This document shows positions 8,424 through 17,723 of a stretch of 64,000 nt of DNA, in pieces. Below the pieces are notes generated by a model. It saw nothing but the letters and a program-made list of their open reading frames with translations. It did no database searches and was not told where the DNA came from. A program made the position numbers and the translations under genes. The first letter of the stretch is position 1; each line of letters opens with the position of its first letter. Origin of the DNA: Pseudonocardia nematodicida (GTDB taxonomy: Bacteria; Actinomycetota; Actinomycetes; Mycobacteriales; Pseudonocardiaceae); assembly GCF_040105385.1 (NCBI RefSeq), contig NZ_JBEDNQ010000001.1, positions 882,476 through 946,475 on the forward strand. The letters are read 5' to 3'.

Positions 8424-9601
8424 TCACCATCGCCGGATGGCCGACCGGTCGATCGAGCCGGTCCGCCGTGCTCGCCCAGTTCGGCGAGGGCCGCGCCGAC
8501 CTGATGCAGTGGGCCCTGACCACCGGCGACCCGCTCGCCGACGCGGTCGTCGCCGAGATGCACGAGCTCGGGATGTCGACCGCGCGACCGCTGCTGGTGC
8601 GGGGCATCGAGGACGGCCTGGACTCGCTGGAGGACCCGCCGCCGGCGCTCGCCGCGTTCCTGGAGAGCACCGAGACACCGCCCGCCTACGTCGACGACGT
8701 CCTGCTCGACGAGCTCCCGCGGGCCTGGTTCAGCTCCCCGTCCCCGGTGCACATCCTGTCCCTCAGCGCGGGCGCCCTGGTCCGGGTCTACGAGTCGCCG
8801 TCGATCGCGAAGGTCCTGTCCACCACCGGCCGGCTCGTCGACCGGGCCGACAAGCGGCTCGTCGAGACCGGGACATGGCTGACCCAGGCGATGCTGCCCG
8901 GGAACCTGCGGCGGGGACGGCCGGGGTACGTCGCCACCCTGAACGTCCGCATGCTGCACGCCCACATGCGCATGCTCGCCCTCGACCGCGGGTACGACAG
9001 CGCGGCCGACGGCGTGCCGATCAACCAGGTGGACCTGGCCCGGACCTGGATGGACTTCACCCTGACCTCCTTCGTCGCCGAGGACATGCTGGGCTTCGGC
9101 CTCACCGGACGTGAGCTCGACGGGCTCTACCGCTACTGGTGGTACCTCGGGCACCTGCTCGGCATCGACGCCCGGCTGGTCGAGGGCATCACCGGCAACG
9201 ACGGCGCGCGCCGGGTCGACGACGTCCTGCAGACCGTGACCGGGCCCGTCTCGGACGACTCGGCCCGGCTCGCGGCCGCGACGCTGGACTCGATCTCGGT
9301 CCTGCTCCGGGACCTGTTCCGGATCCCGGGACGGCTCTCCCGGCCGGCCCTCGACGCCATCACCCGCCGCATCCACGGCCCGTCCATGAGCCAGGACCTG
9401 CAGGTCCGCGCCGCACCGGTCGCCGACACCCTGCTGACCCCCGCCATCGCCGGTGTCCGGCGGACCCGGTCGGTGCGCCGCAGGTCACCCGAGCAGTGGC
9501 AGGCCGCCATCGACGCGAACATCGCGGCCGAGCGCCGGCGCGCGGGCGAGCCGGGTGAGCCGACCGCCTACGAGCGCGGTGCCACCGGCTCGGCCGACTG
9601 A
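8420..9601 (+). CDS. Oxygenase MpaB family protein (DUF2236, latex-clearing-protein-like)
   Basis: A 393-residue protein of the MpaB/Lcp-like haem oxygenase family. Recognisable parts are VRMLHAHMRM (the conserved Arg-x-x-His-x-x-x-Arg segment, about residues 178-187), the INQVDLARTWMDFTL helix, and YRYWWYLGHLLGI. Family members bind b-type haem and are linked to oxidative cleavage or fungal maturation chemistry. The substrate here is unknown. It overlaps the TetR gene by 4 bp and is followed 39 bp later by an SDR, forming one operon. Confidence 0.88.
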   Translation: MITIAGWPTGRSSRSAVLAQFGEGRADLMQWALTTGDPLADAVVAEMHELGMSTARPLLVRGIEDGLDSLEDPPPALAAFLESTETPPAYVDDVLLDELPRAWFSSPSPVHILSLSAGALVRVYESPSIAKVLSTTGRLVDRADKRLVETGTWLTQAMLPGNLRRGRPGYVATLNVRMLHAHMRMLALDRGYDSAADGVPINQVDLARTWMDFTLTSFVAEDMLGFGLTGRELDGLYRYWWYLGHLLGIDARLVEGITGNDGARRVDDVLQTVTGPVSDDSARLAAATLDSISVLLRDLFRIPGRLSRPALDAITRRIHGPSMSQDLQVRAAPVADTLLTPAIAGVRRTRSVRRRSPEQWQAAIDANIAAERRRAGEPGEPTAYERGATGSAD

Positions 9602-9640
9602 TCCGTCACCCCGTCCGAACACCCTCAGGAGACCGACGCC

Positions 9641-10582
9641 ATGCCCCGCACCATCGACATCACCCTGCCCGACCTCACCGGGAAGCTCGCCGTCGTCACT
9701 GGCGCCAGTGACGGGATCGGTTTCAACATCGCCCGTCGCCTCTCGGCAGCCGGAGCCGAACTGCTCATGCCGGTGCGCAACCCCACGAAGGGCGAGCGGG
9801 CCGCCGACCGCATCCGCGGCGACGTGCCCAGCGCGAAGATCACCATCCGCCCGCTCGACCTGGCCTCGCTGGCGTCCGTCGCGGGTTTCGCGGAGCAGGT
9901 CGTGGCCGACGGCCGTCCCATCGACATCCTGGTGAACAACGCCGGCCTGATGAACCCGCCCAGCCGGCAGACCACCCAGGACGGCTTCGAGCTGCAGTTC
10001 GGCACCAACCACCTCGGCCACGTCGCCCTCACCCACGGCCTGCTGCCGGCGTTGCGGGAGGGCCGGGCCCGGGTCACCAGCCAGTCGAGCGTCTCCGCGC
10101 GCAGCGGCCGCGGGACGATCAACTGGGACGACCCGAACTGGGAGAGGTCCTACGACGTCGACAAGGCCTACACCCAGTCCAAGATCGCCACCGGGCTGTT
10201 CGGCCGCGAGCTCGACGCCCGCAGCCGGGCGGGCGGCTGGGGCATCACCAGCAACCTGTCCCACCCCGGCATCTCCCCCACGAACCTGCTCGCCGCCCAA
10301 CCCGGGCTCGGACGCCGGCAGGACACCCTCGGGGTCCGGGCGATCCGGCTGATGTCCCGGGTCGGGCTCGTCGGCACCCCCGACTCCGCCGCCCTGCCGG
10401 CCCTGCTGGCCGCCACCGGTCCGGACACCCGGCGCGGGAGGTTCTTCGGGCCGAAGGGGGCCGGCGGCGTCGGTGGGGCGCCCGGCGAGCAGAAGCTGTG
10501 GCCGCCGCTGCAGAGCATGGACGACGCCCGCAGGCTCTGGGACCTCTCCGAGAAGTTGGTGGGGATGCGCTTCCCCGCCTGA
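9641..10582 (+). CDS. SDR family NAD(P)-dependent oxidoreductase (retinol dehydrogenase-like)
   Basis: A 313-residue classical SDR. TGASDGIG (about residues 20-27) is the cofactor-binding glycine motif, NNAG sits near 103, and YTQSK supplies the catalytic Tyr and Lys (about 177-181). Its length and the GTNHLGH segment fit the retinol-dehydrogenase/WWOX-like branch, often found with MpaB oxygenases. ATG 9641 has AGGAGA upstream. It is probably the third gene of the TetR-led operon, acting on the oxygenase product (inference). Confidence 0.92.
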   Translation: MPRTIDITLPDLTGKLAVVTGASDGIGFNIARRLSAAGAELLMPVRNPTKGERAADRIRGDVPSAKITIRPLDLASLASVAGFAEQVVADGRPIDILVNNAGLMNPPSRQTTQDGFELQFGTNHLGHVALTHGLLPALREGRARVTSQSSVSARSGRGTINWDDPNWERSYDVDKAYTQSKIATGLFGRELDARSRAGGWGITSNLSHPGISPTNLLAAQPGLGRRQDTLGVRAIRLMSRVGLVGTPDSAALPALLAATGPDTRRGRFFGPKGAGGVGGAPGEQKLWPPLQSMDDARRLWDLSEKLVGMRFPA

Positions 10583-10642
10583 GCCGCGTCGACACCGGGT
10601 GTCGGCCTGCGCGGTTTCCGTCACCTCCGTCCCGTTTCGTGT

Positions 10643-10654
10643 GACAATGCCGCA
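10643..10654 (+). promoter_or_regulatory. Probable leaderless -10 region of the APC permease
   Basis: GACAAT (10643-10648) lies 6 nt before the ATG at 10655. This spacing implies transcription starting at or next to the start codon. No ribosome-binding site fits between them. No clear -35 element. Confidence 0.35.
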
Positions 10655-12016
10655 ATGGCCGAGGTGAGCACACAGCCCGGATCGCCCGCCCACGAGACGA
10701 AGCTGAACCGGACCATCGGCGTCGCGCTGCTGTTCTTCTTCATCGTCGGCGACACCCTCGGCGCCGGGATCTACACGCTGATCGGGACGATGGCCGCCGA
10801 CGTCGGCGGCATGCTCTGGCTGCCGCTGCTCCTCGCGCTCGTGCTGGCCCTGCTCACCGCGGGCACCTACGCGGAGATGATCACCAAGTACCCGCACGCC
10901 GGTGGTGCGGCCCGCTACGCCGACCGCGCGTTCGGGGTGCCGTACCTGACCTTTGTCGTCGGGTTCTTCATGGCGGCGTCCGGGATCACGACGTCCGCGG
11001 CGCTGGCCAACGCGTTCACCGGCCACTACCTGACGGCGCTGGTCGACGTGCCCACGATCCCGGTCACCGTGGTGTTCCTGCTACTCCTGATCGCGATCAA
11101 CCTCCGCGGGGTGCGGGAGTCGCTGTCGGCGAACGTCGTCATGACCGTCGTCGAGACCACCGGGCTGGTCCTGGTGATCGTGGTCGCGGCGATCGTCTTC
11201 GGCAGCGGGGACGGCGACCCGGCCCGGGTCCTGACGCCGTCGCCGGACCAGCCGATCCTCACCGGCGCGTTCGCCGCCTCGGTGGTCGCGTTCTTCTCCT
11301 TCCTCGGCTTCGAGGCCGCCGCCAACATGGCCGAGGAGGTCAAGGACCCCACCCGTGCCTACCCCCGCGCCCTGTTCGGCGCGATCGGCACGGCCGCGCT
11401 GATCTACCTGCTGATCGCGCTGGGCGCGGCCGTCGTGGTCGCCCCGGACGTCCTGGCCACCTCCAGCGGCCCGCTGCTCGAGGTCATCACCGCCTCCGGG
11501 CTGGCGATCCCGGGCTGGCTGTTCTCGACCATCGCGCTGATCGCCATCGCGAACGGGGCGCTGCTGTTCATGGTCATGGCCAGCCGCGCCGCGTACGGCC
11601 TCGCCGAGGCCGGCCTGCTGCCCGCGGTGTTCGGGCGGGTGGGGCCGACACGGCGGACGCCGTGGGTCGCGATCCTCGTCGTCGGTGGGGCGACGATCGG
11701 GATGAGCTTCGTCGGCAACGTCGGTCAGCTGGCGGACACGACCGTCCTGCTGCTCGTGATCGTGTTCATCGCGACGAACGTGTCCTGCCTGGTGCTGAAG
11801 TCCGACCGGGTGGAGCACGAGCACTTCACGATCCCGACGTTCGTCCCGGTCCTCGCGATCATCGCGAGCATCGTGCTGCTGACCCAGCAGACGTCCGACA
11901 TCTGGCTGCTGGCCGGGGCCTACCTGGTCGTCGGGTCGATCCTCTTCCTGATCGCGCGCTACAGCGCCCGGCGGGACCCCGCCGGGCCGGGGACCACGAC
12001 GTCGACGACGGACTGA
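10655..12016 (+). CDS. APC family amino acid permease
   Basis: A 453-residue inner-membrane protein with about 12 hydrophobic helices. The first helix carries GDTLGAGIYTLIG, the unwound substrate-binding GxG segment of APC amino-acid transporters, and FSFLGFEAAANMAEEVKDP is the helix 6 to cytoplasmic-loop signature. It resembles cationic or general amino-acid permeases. The exact substrate is not known. It is convergent with the TetR gene at 12045. Confidence 0.93.
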   Translation: MAEVSTQPGSPAHETKLNRTIGVALLFFFIVGDTLGAGIYTLIGTMAADVGGMLWLPLLLALVLALLTAGTYAEMITKYPHAGGAARYADRAFGVPYLTFVVGFFMAASGITTSAALANAFTGHYLTALVDVPTIPVTVVFLLLLIAINLRGVRESLSANVVMTVVETTGLVLVIVVAAIVFGSGDGDPARVLTPSPDQPILTGAFAASVVAFFSFLGFEAAANMAEEVKDPTRAYPRALFGAIGTAALIYLLIALGAAVVVAPDVLATSSGPLLEVITASGLAIPGWLFSTIALIAIANGALLFMVMASRAAYGLAEAGLLPAVFGRVGPTRRTPWVAILVVGGATIGMSFVGNVGQLADTTVLLLVIVFIATNVSCLVLKSDRVEHEHFTIPTFVPVLAIIASIVLLTQQTSDIWLLAGAYLVVGSILFLIARYSARRDPAGPGTTTSTTD

Positions 12017-12044
12017 CGCCCGGCCCGGTCCGGGAACCGGTGGC

Positions 12045-12707
12045 CTACGCCGGCCACGGGGTCCCGTACCGGGCACCGATCGTCTCGACGGCCTCGGCCA
12101 CCGACGTGGCCACCATCTCCGGACCCGGGTCCCAGCCGGGCAGCAGCAGGCCCGGCCAGAGGACGACGTTCGCGATCATGCCGAGGAAGTGGGTGGTCGC
12201 GATGTCCAGGTCGTCGATGCGTGCCGTCCCGGCCGCCCGCTCGGCCGCGAGATAGTCGCGCACGGCGACGTAGAACGGCATCTTGCCGGTGTCGAAGTGT
12301 GTCCGGCTCAGCTCCGGGAAGCGCGGGGCCTCCGCGATCACGATGCGGTACAGGTCGACCATCTCGGGCCGGCCCAGCAGCTCGGCGTAGCGCGTGCCGA
12401 GTGCGCGGAGGCCGGCTCGCAGATCTCCCGCCGCGGGCAGCGGCCCGTCGTCGGCGCCCGGCGCCCAGGACTCGGTGACCATCGCGTCGAACAGCGCGGC
12501 CTTGGTCGGGAACTGCTTGAACAGGGTCGCCCGGGACACGCCCGCGTCGACGGCGATCCTCGCCAGCGAGGCCCCGCTGTAGCCCTGCGCGAGGAACAGT
12601 CGGGTGGCCGCCGCGACGAGTGCGCTCCGCTTCTGCTCCGCGACCTGCCGGTGGTAGGCCGTGGCCCCGGGCGGCGACGCCTGCTCGCTGCTCATGGCAC
12701 CCATCAT
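12045..12707 (-). CDS. TetR/AcrR family regulator (AefR-type C-terminal domain)
   Basis: A 220-residue protein. The helix-turn-helix is at about residues 25-70 (ALVAAATRLFLAQGYSGASL, GVSRATLFKQFPTKAAL). The C-terminal half resembles TetR_C_7/AefR ligand-binding domains. ATG codons at 12707 and 12695 are both possible, and the upstream one has GGTGG before it. It is divergent from the SDR at 12818. The intergenic region contains a nested operator overlapping the SDR promoter, so it most likely represses the SDR. Confidence 0.9.
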   Translation of the reverse strand: MMGAMSSEQASPPGATAYHRQVAEQKRSALVAAATRLFLAQGYSGASLARIAVDAGVSRATLFKQFPTKAALFDAMVTESWAPGADDGPLPAAGDLRAGLRALGTRYAELLGRPEMVDLYRIVIAEAPRFPELSRTHFDTGKMPFYVAVRDYLAAERAAGTARIDDLDIATTHFLGMIANVVLWPGLLLPGWDPGPEMVATSVAEAVETIGARYGTPWPA

Positions 12708-12742
12708 GCGCCACCGGCGTCGGGCGTGACGAGGCGAGCCAC

Positions 12743-12797
12743 TTGACTCACCTCTCGGAACGGCCTAGCTTCGGAGAGGTGAGTCGTTCGACTCACC
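12743..12797 (+). promoter_or_regulatory. SDR promoter overlapped by a nested TetR operator
   Basis: TTGACT (12743-12748), 17 bp, TAGCTT (12766-12771) make a good sigma70-like promoter reading toward the SDR. GACTCACCTCTC (12745-12756) and GAGAGGTGAGTC (12774-12785) are perfect 12-bp inverted arms that span the promoter. GAGTCGTTCGACTC (12781-12794) is a second, overlapping palindrome, and GACTCACC recurs at 12790-12797. This fits tight repression by the divergent TetR protein. Confidence 0.8.
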
Positions 12798-12817
12798 ATC
12801 TATCGAGGAGTGGGAAG

Positions 12818-13597
12818 ATGGACACCACACACCATCCCGGGACACGCCCGGAGATCGCCGTCGTGACCGGCGCAGGCCGGGGCATCGGACGCAGCACCGC
12901 CCTGGCTCTCGCCCGGCGCGGCGCCAGGGTCGTTGTGACCTACCACCAGGGGGCCGACGGAGCCGCGGAGACGGTCCGCACGATCGAGGCGGCCGGGGGC
13001 GAGGCCGTCGCGGTACGGCTCGACGTGGGCGACCTCGCCGCGATCGAGGCGTTCGCCGGCGAGCTCACCGGGATCCTCGCCCGGTGGGACGCTCCCGCGG
13101 TCGACGTGCTGGTCAACAACGCCGGGATCGGCCTGTTCGGCCTCCTCCAGGACGTGACGGCGGCCGACTTCGACGCGAGTGTGTCCACCAACTTCCGTGG
13201 CACGTTCTTCCTGATCCAGGCGCTGCTGCCCACCTTCGTCGCGGGCAGCCGCATCGTCGTCGTGTCGACGTCGGCGACCCGGCACATGAGCCCGGGGATG
13301 AGCGTCTACTCGGCGTCCAAGGCGGCGCTGGAGGCGATGACCCGCGGCCTCGCCGGGGAGCTCGGAGGGCGCGGGATCCGGATCAACACCGTGGCGCCCG
13401 GCCCCAGCGCGACCGACTTCAACGGCGGGGCCATGCGCGACGACCCGGCGCTGCGCGGCCACCTCGCCGACCACACCGCCCTCGGTCGCGTCGGGGACCC
13501 GGACGAGATCGGTGACGCCATCGCGGCACTCACCTCGGACGGGATGCGCTGGGTGACCGCCGAGCGCCTCGAGGTGTCCGGCGGCGCGCTCCTCTGA
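12818..13597 (+). CDS. SDR family oxidoreductase (3-oxoacyl-ACP reductase-like)
   Basis: A 259-residue classical SDR. TGAGRGIG (about residues 18-25), NNAG (about 98-101), catalytic Ser in VVSTSATR, YSASK (Tyr and Lys), then VAPGPSATDF, and GGALL at the C-terminus. ATG 12818 is preceded by GAGGAG. Family members reduce or oxidise small carbonyl compounds with NADP(H). It is a monocistronic target of the divergent TetR regulator, which suggests a detoxification or catabolic role, not fatty-acid synthesis (inference). Confidence 0.93.
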   Translation: MDTTHHPGTRPEIAVVTGAGRGIGRSTALALARRGARVVVTYHQGADGAAETVRTIEAAGGEAVAVRLDVGDLAAIEAFAGELTGILARWDAPAVDVLVNNAGIGLFGLLQDVTAADFDASVSTNFRGTFFLIQALLPTFVAGSRIVVVSTSATRHMSPGMSVYSASKAALEAMTRGLAGELGGRGIRINTVAPGPSATDFNGGAMRDDPALRGHLADHTALGRVGDPDEIGDAIAALTSDGMRWVTAERLEVSGGALL

Positions 13598-13737
13598 ACA
13601 GGACGATCTCCGTCCCGGGGCTGCGTCCTCCTCCGGAGGTCGTAACCGCGGCTGGGCACTCGAGCCCGATGTGTCGGCCCCCGGCAGCGGCCAGGCTGAT
13701 CAGCGATCAGTTCCGGCCCGACGGGAGCGCAGCACCG

Positions 13738-15735
13738 ATGCAGACCGACCACAGAGGACGACGAGGAGTCCGGCGCGCGATCGCCCGGCTGGCGGCGCTG
13801 GCGACGGTGCTCGTCGTCGCCGCCGGCTGCGCGGGAGCCGGAACCGAAGCAGGCGGCCCGCAGCCGGCACCACACGTGCCGGCGCCGGCCACCGCCGAGC
13901 TGACCGCGACCGACGTCGAGAGCTGGCTGGACGGCCTCGTCCCGGCCGCCCTCACCCGCTCGGGGATCGCCGGCGGCGTGGTCACCGTCGTGCAGGACGG
14001 GCAGCTGCTGACCGCCCGCGGCTACGGCGACGCCCACCTCGGCGACGGGAACGGCGACGGCCGGGAGCCGGTGGACCCGGAGCGCACGCTGTTCCGGGTC
14101 GGCTCGGTGTCGAAGGTGCTCACCGCCACCGCGGTCCTGCAGCAGGTCGAGCAGGGCCGGATCGACCTGGACGCCGACGTGCGCGAGCACCTGGACTTCG
14201 CGCTGCCGCTACGGTTCGACCAGCCGGTCACCATGCGGCACCTGCTCACCCACACCGCCGGGTTCGAGGAGGTGATCGACGGGCTGATCGCGTTCGACGA
14301 CCGGCCCACCGACCTGCGTGCCGCGCTCGCCACCGCGCCACCCGAGCAGGTCTTCTCCCCCGGGACCACCCCGGCCTACTCCAACTACGGCTACGGTCTG
14401 GCCGGCTACGTCGTCGAGCGCGTCAGCGGCGTCGGGTTCGACGACTACGTGCAGCGCAACATCCTCGAGCCGGCCGGGATGACCGGCTCCAGCGTCGCCC
14501 AGCCGCTGCCCCCCGAACTGCGGGAGCGGCTGTCCGGCGCCTTCGCCACCTCCGCCGGACCGCCGATGCCGTTCGAGACGATCGGTGCCGCCCCGGCCGG
14601 ATCGCTCACCGCCTCCGGTACCGACATGGCCCGGTTCGCGACCGCGCTGATGGACGGCCGGCTGCTGGCCCCGGAGACGACCGCGCTCATGCAGGAGCCG
14701 GGTCTCGGCCCGGAGACGCTGGGCACCCTCGCCGGGAGCCCCCGGATGGCGCTGGGGCTGTTCGACGAGTCCCGCAACGGCCGGCGCATCCTCGGCCACG
14801 GCGGCGACACCGTCTTCTTCCACTCGCACCTGCAGCTGTACCCGGACGCGCGCACCGCGGTCTTCGTCAGCCTCAACAGCGCCGGGGCCGGCGCCGACAC
14901 CCTGGACCTGCGCAACGCCGTGCTCGACGGCTTCGCCGACCGCTACTTCCCGGCCGAACGGCCGCCCGCCGCACCCGCGTCGGGCACCGGGACACCGGAG
15001 CGGGCCGCCGCGTTCGCCGGGCGCTACGAGTCGGCGCGGGCATCGTTCAGCACCTTCGCCTCGGCCGTGAGCCTGACCGGGCAGACGACCGTGACCGACC
15101 GGCCGGACGGGACCGTCCTGATCTCCCCCGGTCCGGGCAGCGTCCGGTCGGCCGCCTACCGCGAGGTCCGGCCCGACGTCTGGCAGGAGATCGGCGGGCA
15201 GCGGACGATCAGCACCCGGACCCGCGACGGCCAGGTCGCCGAGATCGGGTACGCGTCGGCGTTCACCCTGCTGCGCGCGACCCCGGTCCGCGACGCCGGG
15301 ATCGGCGTCCCGGTGCTCGCCGGCTCGGCGATGCTGCTGCTCGCGAGCCTGCTGGCCTGGCCGCTCGGCGCGCTGCTGCGCCGCCGCTACGGTGCCGCGG
15401 CGCCCGCACCGCTGGGACGGGCGGACCGCCTGCTGCACGGGCTGACCCGGGTCGCCGTCGCGGCCGGCGTCGTCGCCCTCGCGGGGTGGACGGTGTCGAT
15501 CGCTACGATCCTCTCCTTCGGTGACATCCCGTTCGCGGTCCTGCAGGGGCTGCAGGTGGCGCAGTGGGTGGCGCTGCTCGGCGTCGCCGCGGCGGCGGGG
15601 GCCGTGGTGACCGCGCTGCGGGCCGGTGCGGGACGCGGCCGGGTCACCGGCCGCGTGGTGCAGCTGCTGGCACTGGCCGGTACGGCCTGGGTCGCGGTGG
15701 CGTTCGGCCTGCTGTCATCGAGTCTGAGCTACTGA
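13738..15735 (+). CDS. Lipoprotein serine hydrolase (beta-lactamase/AmpC-like) with C-terminal membrane domain
   Basis: A 665-residue protein. The N-terminal Arg-rich signal and hydrophobic stretch end in VVAAGC, a lipobox, so it should be exported and lipid-anchored. The class C/penicillin-binding fold shows SVSK (active-site Ser and Lys in RVGSVSKVLTA), YSNYGYG (the Tyr-x-Asn motif) and LGHGGDTVFF (the third motif, HGG). After a linker, about 190 C-terminal residues hold several hydrophobic helices. It lies 11 bp upstream of a histidine kinase, suggesting an operon linked to cell-wall peptides. Substrate is unproven. Confidence 0.9.
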   Translation: MQTDHRGRRGVRRAIARLAALATVLVVAAGCAGAGTEAGGPQPAPHVPAPATAELTATDVESWLDGLVPAALTRSGIAGGVVTVVQDGQLLTARGYGDAHLGDGNGDGREPVDPERTLFRVGSVSKVLTATAVLQQVEQGRIDLDADVREHLDFALPLRFDQPVTMRHLLTHTAGFEEVIDGLIAFDDRPTDLRAALATAPPEQVFSPGTTPAYSNYGYGLAGYVVERVSGVGFDDYVQRNILEPAGMTGSSVAQPLPPELRERLSGAFATSAGPPMPFETIGAAPAGSLTASGTDMARFATALMDGRLLAPETTALMQEPGLGPETLGTLAGSPRMALGLFDESRNGRRILGHGGDTVFFHSHLQLYPDARTAVFVSLNSAGAGADTLDLRNAVLDGFADRYFPAERPPAAPASGTGTPERAAAFAGRYESARASFSTFASAVSLTGQTTVTDRPDGTVLISPGPGSVRSAAYREVRPDVWQEIGGQRTISTRTRDGQVAEIGYASAFTLLRATPVRDAGIGVPVLAGSAMLLLASLLAWPLGALLRRRYGAAAPAPLGRADRLLHGLTRVAVAAGVVALAGWTVSIATILSFGDIPFAVLQGLQVAQWVALLGVAAAAGAVVTALRAGAGRGRVTGRVVQLLALAGTAWVAVAFGLLSSSLSY

Positions 15736-15746
15736 GCTGAGGAGCC

Positions 15747-17024
15747 ATGGCCGTCACATCCGACCGAGCGGACGCCGCTCGCTTCGACGCCGCTCGCTTC
15801 GACGCCGCCCTCGACGCCGTCGGGCTGACCGGCCCGTTCCGCCGCGACTGCACGCTCGCCGTGCTCCTCGCGGCGGTGACGGCGGGCATCGTCCTGCTGA
15901 TCCCGGTGCTCGAGCCGGCGGTCGCGCCCGAGCAGCTCCCCTCGACGGCGGTCCTCCTCGTCGTGGTGGTGCAGACGCTGCTGCTGGCCGCGCGCCGCGT
16001 CGCGCCACAGCTGTGCCTGCTGGCGGTGACCGGGCTCCAGGTCGTCGTGCCGTTCCTGGCGCTTCCCGAGGACATGGTCCGCGGACCGGCGACGACCGTC
16101 GCGGTCTACACCTGCGCGACCCTGCTGGCGCCGGGGCGGGTCGCGGCGCTCACCGCCGGTGTCGTCGCCCTCGAGACGGCCGGGGTCGCCGGTGCCCTCC
16201 TCCCCGGACCCGGCCTGCCGATCGGGGTGCTCGTCGCCCAGCTCGTCGGGGTCGCGCTGCTCTACCCCGGCGCCGCGCTGGTGGGCTCCTACGTCGCGAC
16301 CCGTCGTCACTACACCGCGGTCCTGCGGGCCCGGGCGGCCGAGGAGATCGAGGCGCACCGCGCCCGGGCCGACGCCGCCGTGGTCCGGGAACGCACCCGG
16401 ATGGCCCGCGAGCTGCACGACATCGCCGCCCACCACCTCTCGGCGATGGTCGTGCAGACCGCGATGATCGAGAAGCTGGTCGACCGCGATCCGGAACGCG
16501 CGAAGCAGACCGCGGCGGACGCCCGGCGCCAGGGCCGGGAGACGCTGCGCGACCTGCGGATGGTCGTCGGCGCACTGCGTGAAGACGTGGCCGGTGACCT
16601 GACCGCCGACCATCCAGTCCCCGGCCTGGCCGATCTCGACCGGTTGATCGGGACGCACCGGGGGCTCGGCGCCGCGGTGACCGTGGAACGCACCGGCGGG
16701 CCGACCGGCCTGTCCCCCGTCGCGGACGTCACCGGCTACCGGGTCGTCCAGGAGGCCCTGGCGAACGCCCGGGAGCACGCGCCCGGGGCGCCGGTCCGGC
16801 TCGCGGTCGACCGCACGTCCGACACGGTGACGATCACCGTGCAGAACCCGCTGCCGGACGGCGTCGTGGATCCGGACCGGTCCGGCCGCGGCTTCGGACT
16901 GGCCGGGATGCGGGAACGGGCCCAGCTGGTCGGGGCGGACTTCGAGTTCGGCCCGACGGCCGACGGGAACTGGCGGGTCCGCCTGGTGGTGCGGGGCGAG
17001 GACGACGAGACGGGGACGACGTGA
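15747..17024 (+). CDS. Sensor histidine kinase (NarL/DesK-type)
   Basis: A 425-residue membrane kinase. Several hydrophobic helices occupy residues 35-185. The HisKA_3 dimerisation domain carries the phospho-acceptor His in MARELHDIAAHHLSAM (about 215-230). The HATPase region ends with GRGFGLAGMRERAQLVG. A perfect short in-frame repeat (DAARF twice, 15 bp each) lies at the N-terminus. Its stop overlaps the response regulator start by 4 bp. It probably senses a cell-envelope signal and phosphorylates the next protein (inference). Confidence 0.95.
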   Translation: MAVTSDRADAARFDAARFDAALDAVGLTGPFRRDCTLAVLLAAVTAGIVLLIPVLEPAVAPEQLPSTAVLLVVVVQTLLLAARRVAPQLCLLAVTGLQVVVPFLALPEDMVRGPATTVAVYTCATLLAPGRVAALTAGVVALETAGVAGALLPGPGLPIGVLVAQLVGVALLYPGAALVGSYVATRRHYTAVLRARAAEEIEAHRARADAAVVRERTRMARELHDIAAHHLSAMVVQTAMIEKLVDRDPERAKQTAADARRQGRETLRDLRMVVGALREDVAGDLTADHPVPGLADLDRLIGTHRGLGAAVTVERTGGPTGLSPVADVTGYRVVQEALANAREHAPGAPVRLAVDRTSDTVTITVQNPLPDGVVDPDRSGRGFGLAGMRERAQLVGADFEFGPTADGNWRVRLVVRGEDDETGTT

Positions 17025-17689
17025 TCCGGGTGCTGCTGGTCGACGACCAGGCCGTCGTGCGGGCGGGGTTCCGGATGTTCCTGGACCTCGCCGACGGCAT
17101 CGAGGTCGTCGGGGAGGCCGCCGACGGGCCCGAGGCGGTGCGTCTGGCGCGGCGGCTCGCGCCGGACGTCGTCTGCATGGACGTCCGGATGCCCGGTGGG
17201 AACGGCCTGGTCGCGACCCGGGAGATCACCTCGGGAGCCGACGGCACGCACGTGCCGGCGGTGCTCGTGGTGACGACCTTCGACCTCGACGAGTACGTCT
17301 TCGGTGCGCTGGAGGCCGGGGCGAGCGGGTTCGTCCTGAAGGACACCGACCCCGACGACCTGGTGGACGCCGTCCGCAGGCTCGCCGCGGGGCACGGCAT
17401 GGTCGACCACACCGTCACCCGGCGGGTCATCACGGAGTTCGCGCGCCGGCAGCCGGTCGGGCCGGTCGATGCGCCGGAGAGCCCGCTGACCCCGCGGGAG
17501 CTCGACATCGTGCGGCTGCTCGCCCGGGGACTGTCCAATGCGGAGATCGCCGAGGAGCTGGTCGTCGAGACCACGACGGTCAAGTCGCACCTCGGCCGGG
17601 CGATGGCGAAGATCGGGGTGCGGGACCGGCTGCAGGTCGTCGTGTGGGCCTACCGGAGCGGGATCGCCGACCCCGGCCGGAACGCTTGA
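17021..17689 (+). CDS. Response regulator, NarL/FixJ (LuxR-HTH) family
   Basis: A 222-residue regulator. The receiver domain begins IRVLLVDDQAVVRAGFRMFL, with the acidic pair Asp9/Asp10 and the phospho-Asp in VVCMDVRMPGG (about residue 54). The conserved Lys is in LKDTDPDDL. A LuxR-type helix-turn-helix follows (LTPRELDIVRLLARGLSNAE). GTG 17021 overlaps the kinase stop, so the two are translationally coupled. The targets may include the upstream serine hydrolase. Confidence 0.96.
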   Translation: MIRVLLVDDQAVVRAGFRMFLDLADGIEVVGEAADGPEAVRLARRLAPDVVCMDVRMPGGNGLVATREITSGADGTHVPAVLVVTTFDLDEYVFGALEAGASGFVLKDTDPDDLVDAVRRLAAGHGMVDHTVTRRVITEFARRQPVGPVDAPESPLTPRELDIVRLLARGLSNAEIAEELVVETTTVKSHLGRAMAKIGVRDRLQVVVWAYRSGIADPGRNA

Positions 17690-17716
17690 CCCTCACGCGG
17701 CGTGAGGCTCCAGGCT
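17686..17716 (+). promoter_or_regulatory. MerR/TipAS-type promoter of the VOC-MerR operon
   Basis: TTGACC (17686-17691), a 19-bp spacer, then CAGGCT (17711-17716). The spacer contains the perfect palindrome CCTCACGCGGCGTGAGG (17691-17707). The overlong spacer around a palindrome is the classic MerR layout, and the operon encodes a MerR protein. The predicted start is close to the ATG at 17724, so the transcript is nearly leaderless. Confidence 0.8.
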
Positions 17717-17723
17717 GTGGGTC

